Source of the DNA: an uncultured Prevotellaceae bacterium
GTDB taxonomy: Bacteria; Bacteroidota; Bacteroidia; Bacteroidales; Bacteroidaceae
Assembly: GCA_902786665.1 (NCBI GenBank)
Contig: CADADN010000054.1
Coordinates: forward strand, 1 to 36,628
Direction: 5' to 3'
Length of the DNA stretch: 36,628 bases
Shown piece after piece: positions 8,765 to 18,800 of this stretch (position 1 is its first letter; every line of letters starts with the position of its first letter). Below the pieces are notes generated by a model. It was given only the letters and a program-made list of their open reading frames with translations. It searched no databases and was not told the origin of the DNA. A program made the translations under genes and the position numbers.

Positions 8765-9000
8765 AAATTGAAAATTGAAAATTGAAAATTGAAAATTGAA
8801 TTTTTGGAGCAGCGAGAGCAGAGTCAAGCTTGCTTGGACTCTGCCGAGTCGCGACAAAAATCAGCGAAGCTAAAATTGAAAATTGAAAATTGAAGATTGA
8901 AAATTGCATTTTTGGAGCAGCGAGAGCAGAGTCAAACTTGCTTGGACTCTGCCGAGTCGCGAAAAAAATCAGCGAAGCTAAGATTGAAAATTGAAAATTA
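8761..9000 (+). repeat. Heptamer tracts (TTGAAAA)n alternating with a duplicated 73-bp hairpin block
   Basis: Tracts of TTGAAAA repeats lie at about 8761-8800, 8873-8906 and 8981-9000. Between them are two nearly identical 73-bp blocks (8801-8873 and 8909-8981, period 108 bp). Each block contains an inverted repeat GCAGAGTC/GACTCTGC (first copy 8818-8825 with 8837-8844). The first heptamer provides the serpin TGA stop at 8762-8764. Confidence 0.88.
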
Positions 9001-9161
9001 GGTGCGCACCTTCCCCTGAAGTCGTAGGGGCGGGTCTTGTGCCCGCCCGAGTGTCAAGAGGTGTGTGCTCACCTTTGGGGTCGACGGCTCCGATTGTATC
9101 ACACTCCAGAAATGGAGTATTGATAATTGAAGTCGAGAGGATATAAACATCATTGAGTCAT
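8765..9161. other. Gene-free spacer made of repeats
   Basis: No gene was found. After the heptamer and block array there is GGTGCGCACC (9001-9010), a hairpin GGGCGGG/CCCGCCC (9028-9034 with 9042-9048), and an inverted AGGTG...CACCT near 9060-9075. The segment just before the next gene is AT-richer and contains AGAGG about 21 bases before ATG 9162. No clear promoter was identified. Confidence 0.6.
9028..9048. repeat. GC hairpin resembling the 51-bp array unit
   Basis: Arms GGGCGGG and CCCGCCC enclose a seven-base loop. They are preceded by GTCGTAG and, 18 bases earlier, by the palindrome GGTGCGCACC. The layout (GGTGCRCACC, short gap, TAGRGRCGGG hairpin) parallels the repeat units at 6968-7253, so this may be a diverged member of the same intergenic family. 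Confidence 0.5.
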
Positions 9162-10763
9162 ATGGCAATGAAGAGAAAATACCCTGTAGGAATCCAGAGT
9201 TTCGAAAGCCTTCGTATGGGAGGATACGTGTATGTGGACAAGACCCCGCTCATCTACAAGATGATTACGGAGGGGAAGCCCTACTTTCTCTGTCGTCCGC
9301 GCCGTTTCGGCAAGTCGCTGCTCGTCTCCACGCTTGCGGCCGTCTTCGAGGGTCGCCGAGAATTGTTCGAGGCGTTCACTGCAGAGCAGGGTATTGAGCA
9401 ACCTCAACTCTACATCGCGCGAACAGACTGGAAATGGGAGAAGTACCCCGTGATAAGGTTCGACTTCAGCACGGGCGATCTTGTGACCATTGAGCAGTTG
9501 GACACACTGATTGACCAGACACTTGGCAGTTACGAGAAGCAGTATGGCATCGTGCCCGAGGTGAAAAATGCCAACATCCGCATGGTCAACCTTTTGCGCA
9601 CGCTGCACAAGCAGACAGGCAAGCGCGTGGTGGTGCTCGTCGATGAGTATGACAACTTCATCCTTCACGCCCTGGGCGATACAGAGAAGGTGGCGTCGGC
9701 CCGTCAGCGATTCCAGAACGTGTTTGGCCCTCTGAAGGCAGAGGACGACCACCTGCAATTCGCCTTCATCACCGGCATCTCGAAATTCTCGCAAATGGGC
9801 GTCTTCTCGAAGCTCAACAACCTGAAAAACATCTCCATGCGCGATGACTATGCCACCATCTGCGGTGTCAGCGAGGAGGAGCTGACCACGCAGCTACGGC
9901 CAGACATCGAGCTGATGGCCGAGCGCAACGGCACGACCTACGACGACATGCTGTCACAGGTAAAGGCCCGCTACGACGGCTATCACTTCAGCAAGGCGAT
10001 GGAGGATATGTATAACCCCTTCAGCTTGGTCAACGCCTTCGATTCGGGCGACCTTTCCGACTATTGGTTCGCCAGCGGCACGTCGGGAGCCCTCATCGAC
10101 ATGCTAAGCCAGATGCCTCCTTTGACGATAGAAGAAGTGGACGGCGTGGAGTGCGAGTCAAGTGCCTTCGACGAATCGTTCAACAGTTTCCAGGCCCCAC
10201 TGCCCGCCCTCTACCAAAGCGGCTACCTAACCATCAAGGACTACAACCGCGAGGACGAACTCTACACACTCGGATTCCCCAACCAGGAGGTGCGCAAAGG
10301 ATTCGCCGGCAGCCTCTATCGTCATATCACCAACACGACACCCGACAACCGCGACCGCTCCGCACTGATGAAAGCCTACAAGGTGTTCCGCCGTACCGAC
10401 GACCTGCCCGTCTTCATCGACGCTGTCAAGACGTTCTTCGCTGGCGTACCCTACCAGTGGGAGAAGGACAACAAGAACGAGCACTACTACCACGCGTTGC
10501 TCTACACGCTGCTCACGGCCTTCGGCGCCAACATCCATGCAGAGGAACCCACGTCAAAGGGTCTGGCCGACCTCACACTGCTTATGCCGAAAGGCATCTA
10601 CGTCATAGAAATCAAATACGACGACACGGTGGAAGCCGCCCTTGACCAAATCGACCGCAAGGGGTATGCCGAGAAGTACCGGCTCGACGGTCGTCCCATC
10701 ACCAAGGTAGGCATCGTGTTCTCCTCCAAAGAGCGCAACATCACCGACTGGAAGGCCGTGTAA
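9162..10763 (+). CDS. AAA-ATPase-like protein with C-terminal PD-(D/E)XK nuclease-like domain
   Basis: This protein of about 533 residues matches the AAA-ATPase_like (PF09820) plus PDDEXK_9 (PF08011) architecture common and often multicopy in Bacteroidales. It opens with the typical PVGIQSFESLRMGGYVYVDK. The P-loop is a degenerate RPRRFGKS (45-52), and the Walker B-like segment is VVVLVDEYD (156-164). The C-terminal GLADLTLLM...YVIEIKYD (about 467-486) carries the D...E-x-K nuclease-like signature. The biological role of the family is not established; mobile-element or defence-related functions are guesses. ATG 9162 was chosen. TTG 9153 and ATG 9168 are also possible, and an AGAGG lies at 9136-9140. 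It stands alone between repeat-rich spacers and is convergent with the minus-strand operon. Confidence 0.88.
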   Translation: MAMKRKYPVGIQSFESLRMGGYVYVDKTPLIYKMITEGKPYFLCRPRRFGKSLLVSTLAAVFEGRRELFEAFTAEQGIEQPQLYIARTDWKWEKYPVIRFDFSTGDLVTIEQLDTLIDQTLGSYEKQYGIVPEVKNANIRMVNLLRTLHKQTGKRVVVLVDEYDNFILHALGDTEKVASARQRFQNVFGPLKAEDDHLQFAFITGISKFSQMGVFSKLNNLKNISMRDDYATICGVSEEELTTQLRPDIELMAERNGTTYDDMLSQVKARYDGYHFSKAMEDMYNPFSLVNAFDSGDLSDYWFASGTSGALIDMLSQMPPLTIEEVDGVECESSAFDESFNSFQAPLPALYQSGYLTIKDYNREDELYTLGFPNQEVRKGFAGSLYRHITNTTPDNRDRSALMKAYKVFRRTDDLPVFIDAVKTFFAGVPYQWEKDNKNEHYYHALLYTLLTAFGANIHAEEPTSKGLADLTLLMPKGIYVIEIKYDDTVEAALDQIDRKGYAEKYRLDGRPITKVGIVFSSKERNITDWKAV

Positions 10764-11108
10764 TCGGTTATACATGGAGTAATTCCCTACGGCAAAACCC
10801 AACATTATTGGCAGCAGTGAGCACACCCGGAGTGCACACAAGGAGTCGAAGCTTCCCAGCTTTGCCGACAAAAGAAACATGGCGATAAAATCAAGAAAAC
10901 ATATCCACAGGAAACACAAAAACGAATCAAAAATCGACTTTCAGCACTTAAAGGACTATGTGCGCCAAGGGCGCCCCTTCCTTTCCTCCAAGACAACGTA
11001 GACGCTTGCAAAAAAAATACATTGAGCATAAAAGAAGATCCGCATCTCTCCACTAATGGATGATGCGGATCATTATTAAAAACAATACTTTTTCTATGTA
11101 AAAGCAGG
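10764..11108. other. Spacer between convergent genes
   Basis: No gene was found. The spacer contains loose GTGAGCACACC / GTGCACAC pieces near 10815-10842, reminiscent of the GGTGCACACC repeats elsewhere. The terminator of the minus-strand surface-protein operon lies near 11031-11071. No terminator with a T-run was seen for the plus-strand AAA-like gene. Confidence 0.55.
11031..11071 (-). terminator. Terminator of the BspA-like operon
   Basis: A perfect 10-bp inverted repeat (GATCCGCATC at 11037-11046 with GATGCGGATC at 11062-11071) is followed on the minus strand by the T-rich TTCTTTT. It lies 38 bases beyond the stop of the last large gene, as expected for an intrinsic terminator. Confidence 0.75.
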
Positions 11109-14100
11109 TCAACGTTTTACTGCGTGTTTCTTCCCGTTCTGGATGACCACGCCGCGCTGCGTGCCTATGGCTCGTGAGCCGTCAATGTGGTATGCAGGAC
11201 TGTTGATATCCTCCACACCAACAGGCACGATGCCAGTTGCCTCTTGGGGAGCAAGCCCCTCGTAGAAGGAATTGACCAACATCACATCACTTATCTTCAC
11301 GTCTCCACCACCTACGATGTCGAAGTGAAGCAAGGCATCGCCCTCGGAAAGAGGTTCGCCTGAGAGGGAATAGACCACCACACGGTGAAGGCCGCCGCCA
11401 AGGTTGCGAGTCTCCACACTATGGCCGGTGGATTTGCACAACGAGGCGCGCGTGAGCGTTGCACCCTTCGGAAGCTCCACCGTCATCTCCAAGGCCGTGT
11501 AGCGCGAGGCGTTGTCCAAGCGTATGTCCACGCCGCTTGTGGTGGACACGGCAGCGATGCCGTCAGAGGTGAAAAGGGCGGGGGCGGAATTGGGAATTTT
11601 GTACAGTACTATGTCCACGATGCCCATCACGTCGGTGATGTTTAACGAGCCGTCACCGTTCATATCCGCATTCTCGAAATGGAAGCCTGCCACCGTCTGA
11701 CCGAGAATCACGCCCACCGTCATCATCACGTCTGCCACGTTCACATCGCCGTCGTGGTTGACATCACCCATTGGATGTTCAGAGATGGTGATTGGGAAGG
11801 TCACTGGTGCGACCTTGAGCACGTCGTAGTTGAGATTGGTGAGCACGATGTTGTCCAAAACACCTTCAAGGTCGCCTTCGGACAAACCTTCCTCGGCCTT
11901 GAGGGTGAGGGTTACAATGGGGCCGGAGGTTCCCTCGATGAACTTGTTGTAGTCCAAGAAGAACGCCATCAAGCTGTAACGATGCTCCTGGTTCTTTACA
12001 ACGCGAACTCTCATTCCACCACAACGGTCTGCCAATGTGCAGGCAAAACCACTGCCGTTCTCAGCAAGGGAGACACCTTCTGGCAAGGTGAGGTCGAACT
12101 GGAAAGCACTAACCTTCTCGTCTCCGTTATCCAAACTCAGTGTCATATTGGCATTCTCATTGGGAGCCAATGTAACAGCCTTGGTTGCAAGAGTGCAGTC
12201 ACTATAGATTCCGAAATTAAACCATCCAGCCTTCCATTGGAAAGTGCCATAGATGTTCACATCGCCGAAGTCGAAGCCCTCCGGGGCAGAGATGAGACAC
12301 GGAGTCTCCTTCGTACCTACACCATTGCAGGCTTTGTCGTTAAGATTGCCCATCGTACCACTGATGACGAGGCTTTCCAAGTTGTGGCAGTTGTCTAACA
12401 TATTGCTTGTATTTGTGGCATTCGACGTGTCGAAGTTGCTCAAGTCAAGCGAGGTGAGACTTTCACAATTTGAAAACATATAACGCATCTCTGTCGTATT
12501 GGACGAATTGAAATTACTGATGTCAAGGGATGAAAGACTGCGACATGAGTTGAACATGGAACGCATGCTCTTCACCTTCGAGGTGTTGAAGCTGCTCACG
12601 TCAATGTCGGTGAGGCTGGAGCAGTTGTAGAACATGCGGTCCATGGTCGTCACCTTTGACGTGTTGAAGTTGCCCAAATCAAGCGAGACGAGCTTGGAGC
12701 AGCCATAGAACATATATTCCATGGTTGACACCCTTGACGTGTCGAAGTTGCCCAAATCGAGCGAGGTGAGGTTGGAGCAGCCATGGAACATGTATTTCAT
12801 AGCCGTCACTTTCGACGTGTCGAAGTTGCCCAAATCGAGCGAGGTGAGTTTGGAACAGCCATTGAACATATATGACATTTCCGTCACATTGGAAGTATTG
12901 AAACCGCTCACATCGAGTGAAGTGAGGCCGCCGCAGTCACTGAACATAGAATACATCAGGATGACGTTGGAGGTGTTGAAACCACTCACATCGAGTGAAG
13001 TGAGGCCGCCGCAGCCATAAAACATACGATACATGTCGGTGACGTTGGAGGTGTTGAAACCGCTCACATCGAGTGAGGTAATCTTGGAACACCCATTGAA
13101 CATACGATACATGTTGGTGACGTTGGAAGTGTTGAAGAGGCTCACGTCTAACGTAGTGAGGCTGCTGCAGTCATTGAACATATTTCGCATTGATGTCACC
13201 TTGGAGGTTTCGAAATGACTCAGGTCTATACTTGCCAAGCTACTACATTCTGAAAACATAGCCCGCATTGTTGTCACCTCGGAGGTATTCAAATACTCCA
13301 TTCCCTCGATGGTTTCCAGGTTGTTCATCCCATAGAACCACTTGAAGGTGCTCGTGGGGCGCGCATCTGCGAACGACGGATCGAAGACAGCCTTGGTCAC
13401 CACCACGGCAGTGTCGGTGCCAAGTCCCTCGTAGCCGTCGAGGTCGAACACCAAGCCAGAGCGCTCGTCTTTCCGGTCATCGTAATAGAATGTAGCCGTC
13501 TTGCCGTCTTCCGAGATGGCAAGGTAGGGCTTAGGGATGATGACATTGAGAGTCTGGGTTTTCGGTGTGCAATGATATGACTGGCCGGTACTCAAATCGG
13601 CAAGTTCCAAGTGAGTGGTTGTGAAAGAATACTCACCAGCAGCCACATTCTCATCAGCTTCCACATAGAAGGTGAACAGCTCGATACCTTCTCCTGTAGG
13701 GAAATCTTCCACGTCAATCTGCACACCCACATACACATTGGTGGGTTGCCCATACCATCCGTAATTGTTCCTTTCGGTGACCTTCAGCTCCAAATTGGGA
13801 TTATGAGCGGCAAGCACTTCGCCAAGTTTTGCTCCGGGAGCTCTCTTGAATCCCTGTGGGAGTGCGAACTCCACTTGGAATCCTCTGAACTTTGTATTTT
13901 CAGCAGCATCATAGTAAAAAGTAAAAGCGGCCGTCTTGCCTGGTATGATGTCAGTTTTGTCCTCTTTGTAATAGATGTCCCCTTTATCGATGATTTTGAG
14001 GGTATTGAAGTTCTTCCACCCATCCACAGAGGGGTATTTTTTCCTGGCACTAGCAGGAACGTGGAGGGTTGCGTTGGCATAGACAGTGGAAGTGAAATTG

Positions 14101-15878
14101 TTGTCATTGATTGCGGCAGGTTCTTTTATTGCACAGTAAACGTCGGTGATGGCCTCACAACTCCTACACATTGATTCTCCTATCGATATGACTGTGGAGG
14201 GAATGCGAATAACCTTCAGTGCAGAACATCCGTCGAAAATGAAATCACCAATTGTGTTCAGACCCTCGGGCATATCCAGTTCTTCCAGATTCTTGCTATA
14301 ACCGAAAGCGTCATATGCCAATTCTCTAAGCGTGGATGGAAGAGAAACACTTTTGACCTTGCTATTATAGAATGCGTCTCGACCAATGATTCTTGTTCCC
14401 ACAGGCACTTCATAAACGCTGGTCTTAGCACAGGGGAACTGAAGCAATTGTTTCTTGTCTTTTGTGAACAGCACCCCTTCGACTGAGCAGTATGTGGAGT
14501 TGTTCTCATCCACGGTGATACTTGTCATTGCGGTGCAATCATAGAGCGCATTCTGACCTATGGAAGCAATTTTAGCCGGGAAATGGAGCGAGACAAGTGA
14601 CTTGCAAGAAAGGAAGGCATCCTTTTCCAGCGACTCCACATTTTCCGACAAAGAGATTTCTTTTATCTTGCTTTTGGCGAACGCTCCTTCGCTGATTGAC
14701 TTTAATCCTGAGAAAAATTGCAACTCGTTGAAGGTGGTGATGCTCTTGTTCTTGAACACCGTTCCAAGGGATGTCACGGCGGCGGCCTCGTCCATATCCA
14801 GTTTCCCGTCCCCATTGGTGTCCCAGTTGGCCACACAGAGGGATTTCACCGTCGAGTCGGCGAAAGTGATGAAATAAGCAAACTCAACAATCTCCTTGAA
14901 GTTTTTCCAATATTGGGCAGCGAGATAGGCATCCCTTGAACCATTGGGAACATGAAGCGTGATGTTGCCACGAGAAGGGAATGAAGTGGAAACGATATTG
15001 AAAGGATTAGGATTTCTAACCTTGACAGAAGCCAGATTGTCGCAGTCCAAGAAAGCATTATCTCCTATGTCCGTCACGCTGACGGGAATTTCGATGGCTG
15101 TCAGGAAAGTGCTTCCCGAGAAAGCATAATCCCCTATACTTGTCACAGAGTTTGGGATGACACTGTTCTTACATCCTGTTACCAGCGTATTATCCATTGT
15201 TTTGATGATTGCATTACAATTATCCCGAGAGTCGTAAGTGGTGTTTGCTCCATCCACCCGGATGGATGCCAAGCTGGAGCACCTGTAGAATGCATTTTCC
15301 CCTATGCTTGACAAACCCGTGCCGATGGTGATGGAAGCCAGGTTGGAGCAAATATTGAAAGCATTGCTTCCGATGCTCGTCACATTGTTGGGTATGTTGA
15401 CAGAAGTCAAACTTTTGCAGCCATAGAAGGCATACCCTTTAATGCTTGTCACGCTGTTGGGTATGTTGATGGATAGCAGACTGGAACAAGCATAGAAAGC
15501 AGAATTCCCAATGCTCGTCACACCGTTTGGAATTATGATTCCAGTTAATTCGTAGCAGTTACGAAAGGCATGGTCTCCAATGTTGATGACGCTGTTGGGG
15601 ATGGTGACGAAAGTCACGCTGCAGTCCCTGAACGCATAATTCCCAATACCTGTCACACCATTCTTGATAAGTATTGTCTTTATCGCAGAACGATAACCAT
15701 ACCATGGTGCATTATCATTTGAATTGTAATTCCAAATCGCACCATTTCCAGAAATGGTGAGGGTTTGTGTAGCGGATTCGTATGTCCATGTGACATTTTG
15801 CCCACACGTACCGCTATCGTCTGCACTTGCCGCCATGGGCAGCAGAAACATGATGAATAAATACAGTAGTTTTCTCAT
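11109..15878 (-). CDS. BspA-like surface protein 3 (LRR_5, DUF285 x12, cohesin/dockerin-like)
   Basis: This 1589-residue protein is probably exported and surface-located. Residues 1-19 are a signal peptide (MRKLLYLFIMFLLPMAASA). BspA/TpLRR leucine-rich repeats of the IPNSVTSIGNSAF type fill about 50-330 and 385-620. An EF-hand-like loop, DTNGDGKLDMDE (about 352-363), separates the two blocks. A cohesin-like beta domain follows (about 634-776). Twelve 24-residue DUF285 repeats of the FNTSNVTNMYRMFNGCSKL type span about 860-1170. A second cohesin-like domain (about 1200-1360), a dockerin-like EF-hand pair (GDVNHDGDVNVADV / ENADMNGDGSLNITDV, 1370-1425) and a third beta domain complete it. The C-terminus, AYHIDGSRAI...GVVIQNGKKHAVKR, resembles Prevotella secreted-protein tails. 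Adhesion is plausible from BspA relatives but unproved. It starts 18 bases after the stop of the previous paralogue and has its own terminator. Confidence 0.88.
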   Translation of the reverse strand: MRKLLYLFIMFLLPMAASADDSGTCGQNVTWTYESATQTLTISGNGAIWNYNSNDNAPWYGYRSAIKTILIKNGVTGIGNYAFRDCSVTFVTIPNSVINIGDHAFRNCYELTGIIIPNGVTSIGNSAFYACSSLLSINIPNSVTSIKGYAFYGCKSLTSVNIPNNVTSIGSNAFNICSNLASITIGTGLSSIGENAFYRCSSLASIRVDGANTTYDSRDNCNAIIKTMDNTLVTGCKNSVIPNSVTSIGDYAFSGSTFLTAIEIPVSVTDIGDNAFLDCDNLASVKVRNPNPFNIVSTSFPSRGNITLHVPNGSRDAYLAAQYWKNFKEIVEFAYFITFADSTVKSLCVANWDTNGDGKLDMDEAAAVTSLGTVFKNKSITTFNELQFFSGLKSISEGAFAKSKIKEISLSENVESLEKDAFLSCKSLVSLHFPAKIASIGQNALYDCTAMTSITVDENNSTYCSVEGVLFTKDKKQLLQFPCAKTSVYEVPVGTRIIGRDAFYNSKVKSVSLPSTLRELAYDAFGYSKNLEELDMPEGLNTIGDFIFDGCSALKVIRIPSTVISIGESMCRSCEAITDVYCAIKEPAAINDNNFTSTVYANATLHVPASARKKYPSVDGWKNFNTLKIIDKGDIYYKEDKTDIIPGKTAAFTFYYDAAENTKFRGFQVEFALPQGFKRAPGAKLGEVLAAHNPNLELKVTERNNYGWYGQPTNVYVGVQIDVEDFPTGEGIELFTFYVEADENVAAGEYSFTTTHLELADLSTGQSYHCTPKTQTLNVIIPKPYLAISEDGKTATFYYDDRKDERSGLVFDLDGYEGLGTDTAVVVTKAVFDPSFADARPTSTFKWFYGMNNLETIEGMEYLNTSEVTTMRAMFSECSSLASIDLSHFETSKVTSMRNMFNDCSSLTTLDVSLFNTSNVTNMYRMFNGCSKITSLDVSGFNTSNVTDMYRMFYGCGGLTSLDVSGFNTSNVILMYSMFSDCGGLTSLDVSGFNTSNVTEMSYMFNGCSKLTSLDLGNFDTSKVTAMKYMFHGCSNLTSLDLGNFDTSRVSTMEYMFYGCSKLVSLDLGNFNTSKVTTMDRMFYNCSSLTDIDVSSFNTSKVKSMRSMFNSCRSLSSLDISNFNSSNTTEMRYMFSNCESLTSLDLSNFDTSNATNTSNMLDNCHNLESLVISGTMGNLNDKACNGVGTKETPCLISAPEGFDFGDVNIYGTFQWKAGWFNFGIYSDCTLATKAVTLAPNENANMTLSLDNGDEKVSAFQFDLTLPEGVSLAENGSGFACTLADRCGGMRVRVVKNQEHRYSLMAFFLDYNKFIEGTSGPIVTLTLKAEEGLSEGDLEGVLDNIVLTNLNYDVLKVAPVTFPITISEHPMGDVNHDGDVNVADVMMTVGVILGQTVAGFHFENADMNGDGSLNITDVMGIVDIVLYKIPNSAPALFTSDGIAAVSTTSGVDIRLDNASRYTALEMTVELPKGATLTRASLCKSTGHSVETRNLGGGLHRVVVYSLSGEPLSEGDALLHFDIVGGGDVKISDVMLVNSFYEGLAPQEATGIVPVGVEDINSPAYHIDGSRAIGTQRGVVIQNGKKHAVKR
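12358..13302 (-). repeat. Tandem 72-bp DUF285 repeats, 12 copies
   Basis: The coding repeats give 24-residue units with the pattern LDxSxFNTSxVTxMxxMFxxCxxLTS. Twelve MF-type positions can be counted, the last one degenerate (NTSNMLDNC). The unit is highly similar at DNA level, with recurring CACATCGAGTGAAGTGAGG-type segments, so copy number could change by slippage or recombination without breaking the frame. Confidence 0.85.
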
Positions 15879-15896
15879 TGTCGTATGAATTTTAGA

Positions 15897-18800
15897 TTAT
15901 TTGACTATCACTTTTTTGTTGTCTTTGATGTACACTCCCTTGCCGGGTTGGTTCACCTTCATACCTTGGATGTTGTAAATCGGGGAATCATTGGTTTCAC
16001 CAGCGATGTCGATGACACCGGTGGCTTCCTGTGGAGAGAGGGACTCGAAGAAGGCGTTCGTGAGCACGACGTCGCTGATCTTCACGCAACTGCCACCCAT
16101 GACATCAAGACGGAGAAGGGCGTCGCCCTCGGAAAGAGGCTCGCCGGAGAGGGAATAGACCACCACGCGGTGAAGGCCGCCACCCAGGTTGCGAGTCTCC
16201 ACACTATGACCGGTGGATTTGCACAACGAGGCACGCGTGAGCGTTGCACCCTGCGGAAGCTCCACCGTCATCTCCAAGGCCGTGTAGCGCGAGGCGTTTT
16301 CAAGGCGTATGTCCACGCCGTTTGTGGTGGACACGGCAGCGATGCAGTCGGAGGTGGAAAGGGCGGGGGCGGAATTGATGTGGTAGAGCACGATGTCCAC
16401 GATGCCCATCACGTCGGTGATGTTCAACGAGCCGTCACCGTTCACGTCCGCGTTCTCAAAATGGAAACCGGTCACCGTCTGACCGAGAATCACGCCCACC
16501 GTCATCATCACGTCTGCCACGTTCACGTCGCCGTCGTGGTTGACATCACCCATTGGATGCACGGAGATGGTGATGGGGAAGGCCACCGGTGCGACCTTGA
16601 GCACGTCGTAGTCGAGATTGGTGAGCACGATGTTGCCCACGACACCTTCAAGATCACCTTCGGACAAACCTTCCTCCGCCTTGAGGGTGAGGGTTACAAT
16701 GGGGCCGGAGGTTCCCTCGATGAACTTGTCGTAGTCCAAGAAGAACGCCATCAAGCTGTAGTGCCGCTCCTGGTTCTCCACGACGCGAACCCGCATCCCA
16801 CCGCAACGGTCTGCCAACGTGAAAGCGAAACCGCTGCCGTTCTCAGCAAGGGTGACGCCCTCGGGAAGGATGAGGTCGAACTGGAAGGCACTGACCTTCT
16901 CGTCGCCGTTGTCCAAACTCAACACAAGGTTGGCACTGCCACCGGAAGACAGCGAGACAGCATTGGCCGCAAGGGTGCAGGAACTGTAATCAATGTTTGA
17001 AAGCTTGAACCATCCTGCCTTCCATTGGAAGGTGCCGTAGATGTTCACATCGCCGAAGTCGAAGCCTTCCGGGGCGGTGATGAGGCAGGGATTGGCCTGC
17101 TTGCCCACTCCGTTGAACGCGTTTTCGTTCAAGTTGCCCATAGTGCTGCTTATGATGAGATTTTCCAAACTATGGTCGTTGTCAAACATCGCAGAAGTAT
17201 TGGTGGCTATCGATGTATCGAAGTTGCTCAGGTCGAGCGTCTTGAGGCTTGTGCACTCGTTGAACATACAGCGCATACTCGTCACTTTCGATGTATTAAA
17301 GCTGCTCACATCTATGGTGGTTAGCGCGTTACAGAAACTAAACATAGCCTCCATGGTCGTCACCTTGGAGGTGTTGAAACCAGACAAGTCGAGCGATGTG
17401 AGTTTGGTGCATTTGTAGAACATGTAATACATCGTTGTCACGTTGGAGGTGTTGAAGCCAGAAACGTCGAGCGAGGCAAGGTTGGTGCAACTATTGAACA
17501 TGGACCGCATTGATTCAACCTTTGATGTGTTGAAGCCAGATACGTCGAGCGAGGCGAGTTTGGAACACTTGTTGAACATAAACTCCATGGTTGTCACGTT
17601 GGACGTGTCGAAGTTTCTCACATCGAGAGAGGTCAGGCCTGAGCAGCCTGAGAAGGTGCCGTACATTGATGTGACATTGGAAGTGTTGAATTTGGTCAAA
17701 TCAAGCGAGGTGAGGCTGGAGCAGCCATAGAACATGTTTCGGATTGAAGTCACCTTGGAGGTGTTGAAATGGCTCAGGTCTATACTACCCAGCTTGCTGC
17801 AACCAGAGAACATGGCGCGAGTTGTTGTCACCTCGGAAGTATTCAAATACTCCATTCCCTCAATGGTTTCCAAGTTGTTCATCCAATAGAACCACTTGTA
17901 GGTGCTCGTGGGGCGTGACTCTGCAAACGACGAGTCGAAGACCACCTTTGTCACCACGGCGGCCGTGTCGGCACCAAGTCCCTCATAGCCGTCGAGGTCG
18001 AAAACCATTCCAGGGCGCTCGTCCTTCTGATTGTCGTAGTAGAACGTGGCCGTCTTGCCGTCTTCCGAGATGGCTAGGTAGGGTTTAGGGGATGGGGGGA
18101 CGATGAGGGTATGGGTTTTAGGTGTACAGTGCAAAGACTGGCCTCTCTTCATATCGGCGAGCTCATTGTGTGTGGTGGTGAAGGAATACTCTCCCTCTGC
18201 CACATTTTCGTCACATTGCACATAGAATGTGAACAGCTCGATACCTGGACCTGTTGGCATGTCGTCAGTTCCCATCTGGAAGCCCATATAACAACAAGTA
18301 GGAGGGTTAGCCTCACCATGGTCATACCTCAAGCTGGTCTTCAATTCCATTTCAGGATTGTGAGCTGCGAGTTCTGGACCAAGTTTTCCTTCTTTGCCAT
18401 CAACAACACCCCTTGTGAACCCCTCGGGGAGTACGAACTCCACCATAAATCCTCTGAATATGGCATCTTCGGCTGCGTCATAATAAAATGTGATAGCTGC
18501 CGTCTCACCCGGTATGATATCTGTCTTGTCTATTTTATAATAAATGTCTCCTTCTTCAAGAATTTTCATTTTATCAAAGTTCTTCCACCCATCCAAAGTG
18601 GAATATATTTGCCTTGCAATGGCAGGAATATGAAGGGTGGCGTTGGCGTAAACTATAGTTGAGAAGCTGTTGTCATTGATGGCAAATGGATTTTCCATAT
18701 AGCAGAACACATCAGATATGGAATTGCAGTTGCTGCACATATTTTGTCCTATGGACGTGACAGAGGATGGAATGTGAATGGCTTTTAAAGCAGAGCAACC

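Noticed and set aside
7502-8857. Minus-strand open frame of 451 codons opposite the serpin
   Set aside because: Its first codons translate the heptamer tract, and the rest is antisense to a well-supported serpin. It has no family features of its own.
15885-17000. Plus-strand open frames within the surface-protein operon (also 11679-12398 and 21794-22759)
   Set aside because: They recur at the same place opposite each conserved 3' module, rich in His and Val, as expected for the complement of a GC-rich coding repeat.
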